64,000 bases of DNA from Rhipicephalus microplus (Eukaryota; Arthropoda; Arachnida; Ixodida; Ixodidae). Each line of letters starts with the position of its first letter. The first letter of the stretch is position 1. Made by a program: the position numbers and the translations under genes. The notes beneath the pieces are model-generated. The model made no database searches. It had not been told where the DNA came from and was given only the letters and a program-made list of their open reading frames with translations. The stretch covers positions 4,774,001 through 4,838,000 of the forward strand of contig NW_027464602.1 in assembly GCF_043290135.1 (NCBI RefSeq), given 5' to 3'. Of this stretch, positions 62,820 to 64,000 are shown piece after piece.

Positions 62820-62893
62820 CACCACCGGGTGGGCAAGCTCCTCCAACTTTCCGGTTAACAGCCGATCACGCTAGCCAATTGCGCCACGGAGAC
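62820..62893 (-). tRNA. tRNA-Asn-like body with scrambled B box next to a hybrid spacer
   Basis: The + strand gggcaagctcctcc gives T arm GGAGGAGCTTGCCC, which no longer matches a B box. Same as the 59953 unit, 2,940 bp earlier. The spacer of this unit (about 62,750-62,818) is the 60395-type flank joined to the 59953-type trailer. Confidence 0.74.
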
Positions 62894-63851
62894 AGTCCTG
62901 CTCCATCCTCACCACCGTCAGAACATTTCTTCAGAGCTATCAGCCCAAAGAAAAAAAAGCGCTGCACCACCACCGGGTGGGCTCGAACCTCCAACCTTTC
63001 AGTTAACAGCCGATCGCGCTAGCCAATTGCCCCACGGAGACAGTCGTGCTCCACTCTCACCATCGTCAGAACATTTCTTCAGAGCTATCACCCCAAAGAA
63101 AAAAAAGTGCCGCAGCACCACCGGTTGGGCTCGAACCTCTGACCTTTCGGTTAACAGCCGATCGCGCTAGCCAATTGCGCCACGAAGACAGTCCTGCTCC
63201 ACTCTCACCACCATCAGAACATATATTCAAAGCTATTCCCGCAAAGAAAAAAGCAAAACACCACTCCCGGGAGGGCTCGAACCTCAAACTTTCCGGTTAA
63301 CAGCCGATCACGCTAGCCAATTGCGCCACGGAGACAGTCTTGCTCTACTCTCACAACCATCAGAACATAACTTTAAAGCTATCAGCCCACAGAAAAAAAA
63401 GCGCCGCACCACCACCGGGAGAGCTCGAACCTCCAACTTTTCGGTTAACAGACGATCGCGCTAGCCAATTGCGCCACGCAGACAGTCCTGCTCCACTCTC
63501 ACCACCGTCAGAACATTTCTTCAGAGCTATCAGCCCAAAGAAAAAAAAGCGCTGCAAAACCACCGGGTGGGCTCGAACCTCCAACCTTAAGGTTAACTGC
63601 CGATCGCGCTAGCCAATTGCCCCACGGAGACAGTCGTGCTCCACTCTCACCATCGTCAGAACATTTCTTCAGAGCTATCTCCCCAAAGAAAAAAAAGTGC
63701 CGCACCACCACCGGTTGGGCTCGAACCTCCAACCTTTCGGTTAACAGCCGATCGCGCTAGCCAATTGCGCAACGAAGGCTGTCCTGCTCCAATCTCACCA
63801 CCATCAGAACATATCTTCAAAGCTATTACCGCAAAGAAAAAAGCAACACAC

Positions 63852-63925
63852 CACTCCTGGGAGGGCTCGAAACTCCAACATTTCGGTCAACAGCCGATCG
63901 CGCAAGCCCATTGCGCCACGGAGAC
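63852..63925 (-). tRNA. Last complete tRNA-Asn(GTT)-like body
   Basis: Class S T arm with gctcgaaactcc, anticodon GTT, loop CTGTTGA. Partner of 60,912-60,985. Confidence 0.78.
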
Positions 63926-64000
63926 AGTCTTGCTCCCTTCTCACCACCATCAGAACATAACTTCAAAGCTAACAGCCCAAAAAAAAGCACCGCACCACCA

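Larger units (their letters stand above)
1..64000 (-). repeat. Tandem satellite of 435 tRNA-Asn-derived Pol III units
   Basis: Seen: the whole window is a head-to-tail array with mean period 147.07 bp, and every unit has the same orientation. Each unit holds a 74-nt tRNA-Asn-like body, a short trailer, a T-run and a ~50-bp 5' flank. Length changes come mainly from the homopolymer (6-10 A on the + strand) and rare small indels. Known: eukaryotic tRNA genes are transcribed by Pol III from internal A and B boxes and end at T-runs; most tRNA arrays I know of are multi-gene or have much longer units. Inferred: the array spread by unequal exchange, since long blocks recur with almost no change. No gene-free stretch over 100 bp exists apart from the inter-body spacers (~73 bp), and no single-copy sequence is present. 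The array runs off both window edges. Confidence 0.96.
58781..64000 (-). repeat. Array block 18, 35 units, ends in a 2,940-bp HOR copy
   Basis: 5' ends: 58926, 59072, 59220, 59368, 59516, 59664, 59806, 59953, 60101, 60249, 60395, 60543, 60691, 60839, 60985, 61129, 61275, 61421, 61569, 61715, 61864, 62010, 62158, 62301, 62450, 62599, 62745, 62893, 63041, 63189, 63335, 63483, 63631, 63779, 63925. From 62893 the order repeats 59953-60985 at exactly 2,940 bp (20 units) and continues to the window edge. Bases 63,926-64,000 hold the flank, T-run and trailer of one more unit, with only about five bases of its tRNA-like body. Confidence 0.92.

Noticed and set aside
1..64000. Protein-coding genes in the many 60-210-codon open frames
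   Set aside because: All frames are translations of the same 147-bp repeat on either strand, start at chance ATG variants, overlap each other, and change frame with A-run length. No family domain or single-copy sequence is present.
1..64000. CRISPR array
   Set aside because: Units are ~147 bp with both halves conserved; there are no short repeats with unique spacers and no cas genes. The conserved part is a tRNA-like body.
1..64000. tRNA-headed SINE insertions with poly(A) tails
   Set aside because: The A-run is on the strand opposite the tRNA sense, so in transcript sense it is a T-run directly after the body, as in a Pol III terminator. No target-site duplications or SINE body were seen, and copies are strictly tandem.
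1..64000. Array of fully functional tRNA-Asn genes
   Set aside because: The acceptor stem cannot pair properly in any unit I examined, and many units also have a damaged T stem, D stem or anticodon. A few units might still be processed, but the evidence is against it.
1..64000. Tandem 5S rRNA genes
   Set aside because: 5S also uses Pol III and tandem arrays, but the body is 74 nt with a clear D arm, GTT anticodon loop and TTCGAGC T loop, and lacks a 120-nt 5S fold.
1..64000. Bacterial or phage tRNA cluster
   Set aside because: No CCA is encoded at the 3' end, each unit has eukaryote-style internal boxes and its own T-run, and one isotype is repeated hundreds of times.

Overview
The window is one uninterrupted head-to-tail tandem array. 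I counted 435 copies of a ~147-bp unit by finding the 5' end of each copy; first and last 5' ends are at 98 and 63,925, a mean spacing of 147.07 bp (range about 141-154). I see no flanking DNA, no other gene and no real protein-coding sequence. Every copy points the same way: read on the minus strand, a unit is ~20 bp of T-run and downstream spacer of its neighbour, a ~50-bp 5' flank, a 74-nt tRNA-Asn-like body, a ~9-nt trailer and a T-run of about 6-10.

The tRNA-like body has the arms of a eukaryotic cytosolic tRNA-Asn: acceptor 5' strand GTCTCCG, D arm GCGC..GCGC, anticodon loop CTGTTAA with anticodon GTT, variable loop AGGTT, T arm GGAGG-TTCGAGC and G73. The internal RNA polymerase III A box and B box are recognisable and a Pol III-type terminator follows, so most units look like complete Pol III cassettes. 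The acceptor stem is broken in every unit I inspected (3' strand CGGTGGT or CGGGAGT instead of CGGAGAC), the anticodon stem has an A.A at its base, and many units have lost the T stem, D stem or anticodon. I therefore read the array as a tRNA-Asn-derived satellite made of promoter-bearing pseudo-tRNA genes, not as a bank of normal tRNA genes.

Organism: a eukaryote, because of internal A/B boxes, T-run terminators and no encoded CCA. The body resembles animal tRNA-Asn more than my memory of plant or yeast tRNA-Asn, so a metazoan is likely; I cannot name the species.

Layout: units fall into two main classes by the T-stem/acceptor 3' strand. Class H has + strand accaccgggtggg; class S has + strand actcccgggaggg. 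Minor variants are gggtagg, ggttggg, gggagag and gggcaagaacc. Superimposed are higher-order repeats (HORs): 1-~990 = 5,882-~6,866; 18/19 units (~7.1-9.64 kb = ~9.74-12.43 kb); 15 units, 2,201 bp (~15.3-17.3 = 17.5-19.5 kb); 38 units, 5,604 bp (22.85-28.45 = 28.45-34.05 kb, with a partial third copy at 2,952-bp offset); 21 units, 3,087 bp (45.1-48.2 = 48.2-51.3 kb, again at 52.6 kb); 13 units, 1,910 bp (53.4-55.1 = 55.3-57.0 kb); 44 units, 6,470 bp (49.9-52.3 = 56.4-58.8 kb); 20 units, 2,940 bp (~59.87-61.06 = ~62.81-64.00 kb). This pattern fits unequal crossing-over and conversion between units. Unit positions are given below as the minus-strand tRNA 5' end; the body runs 73 bases down from that number unless an indel is noted, and the anticodon lies 34-36 bases below it.
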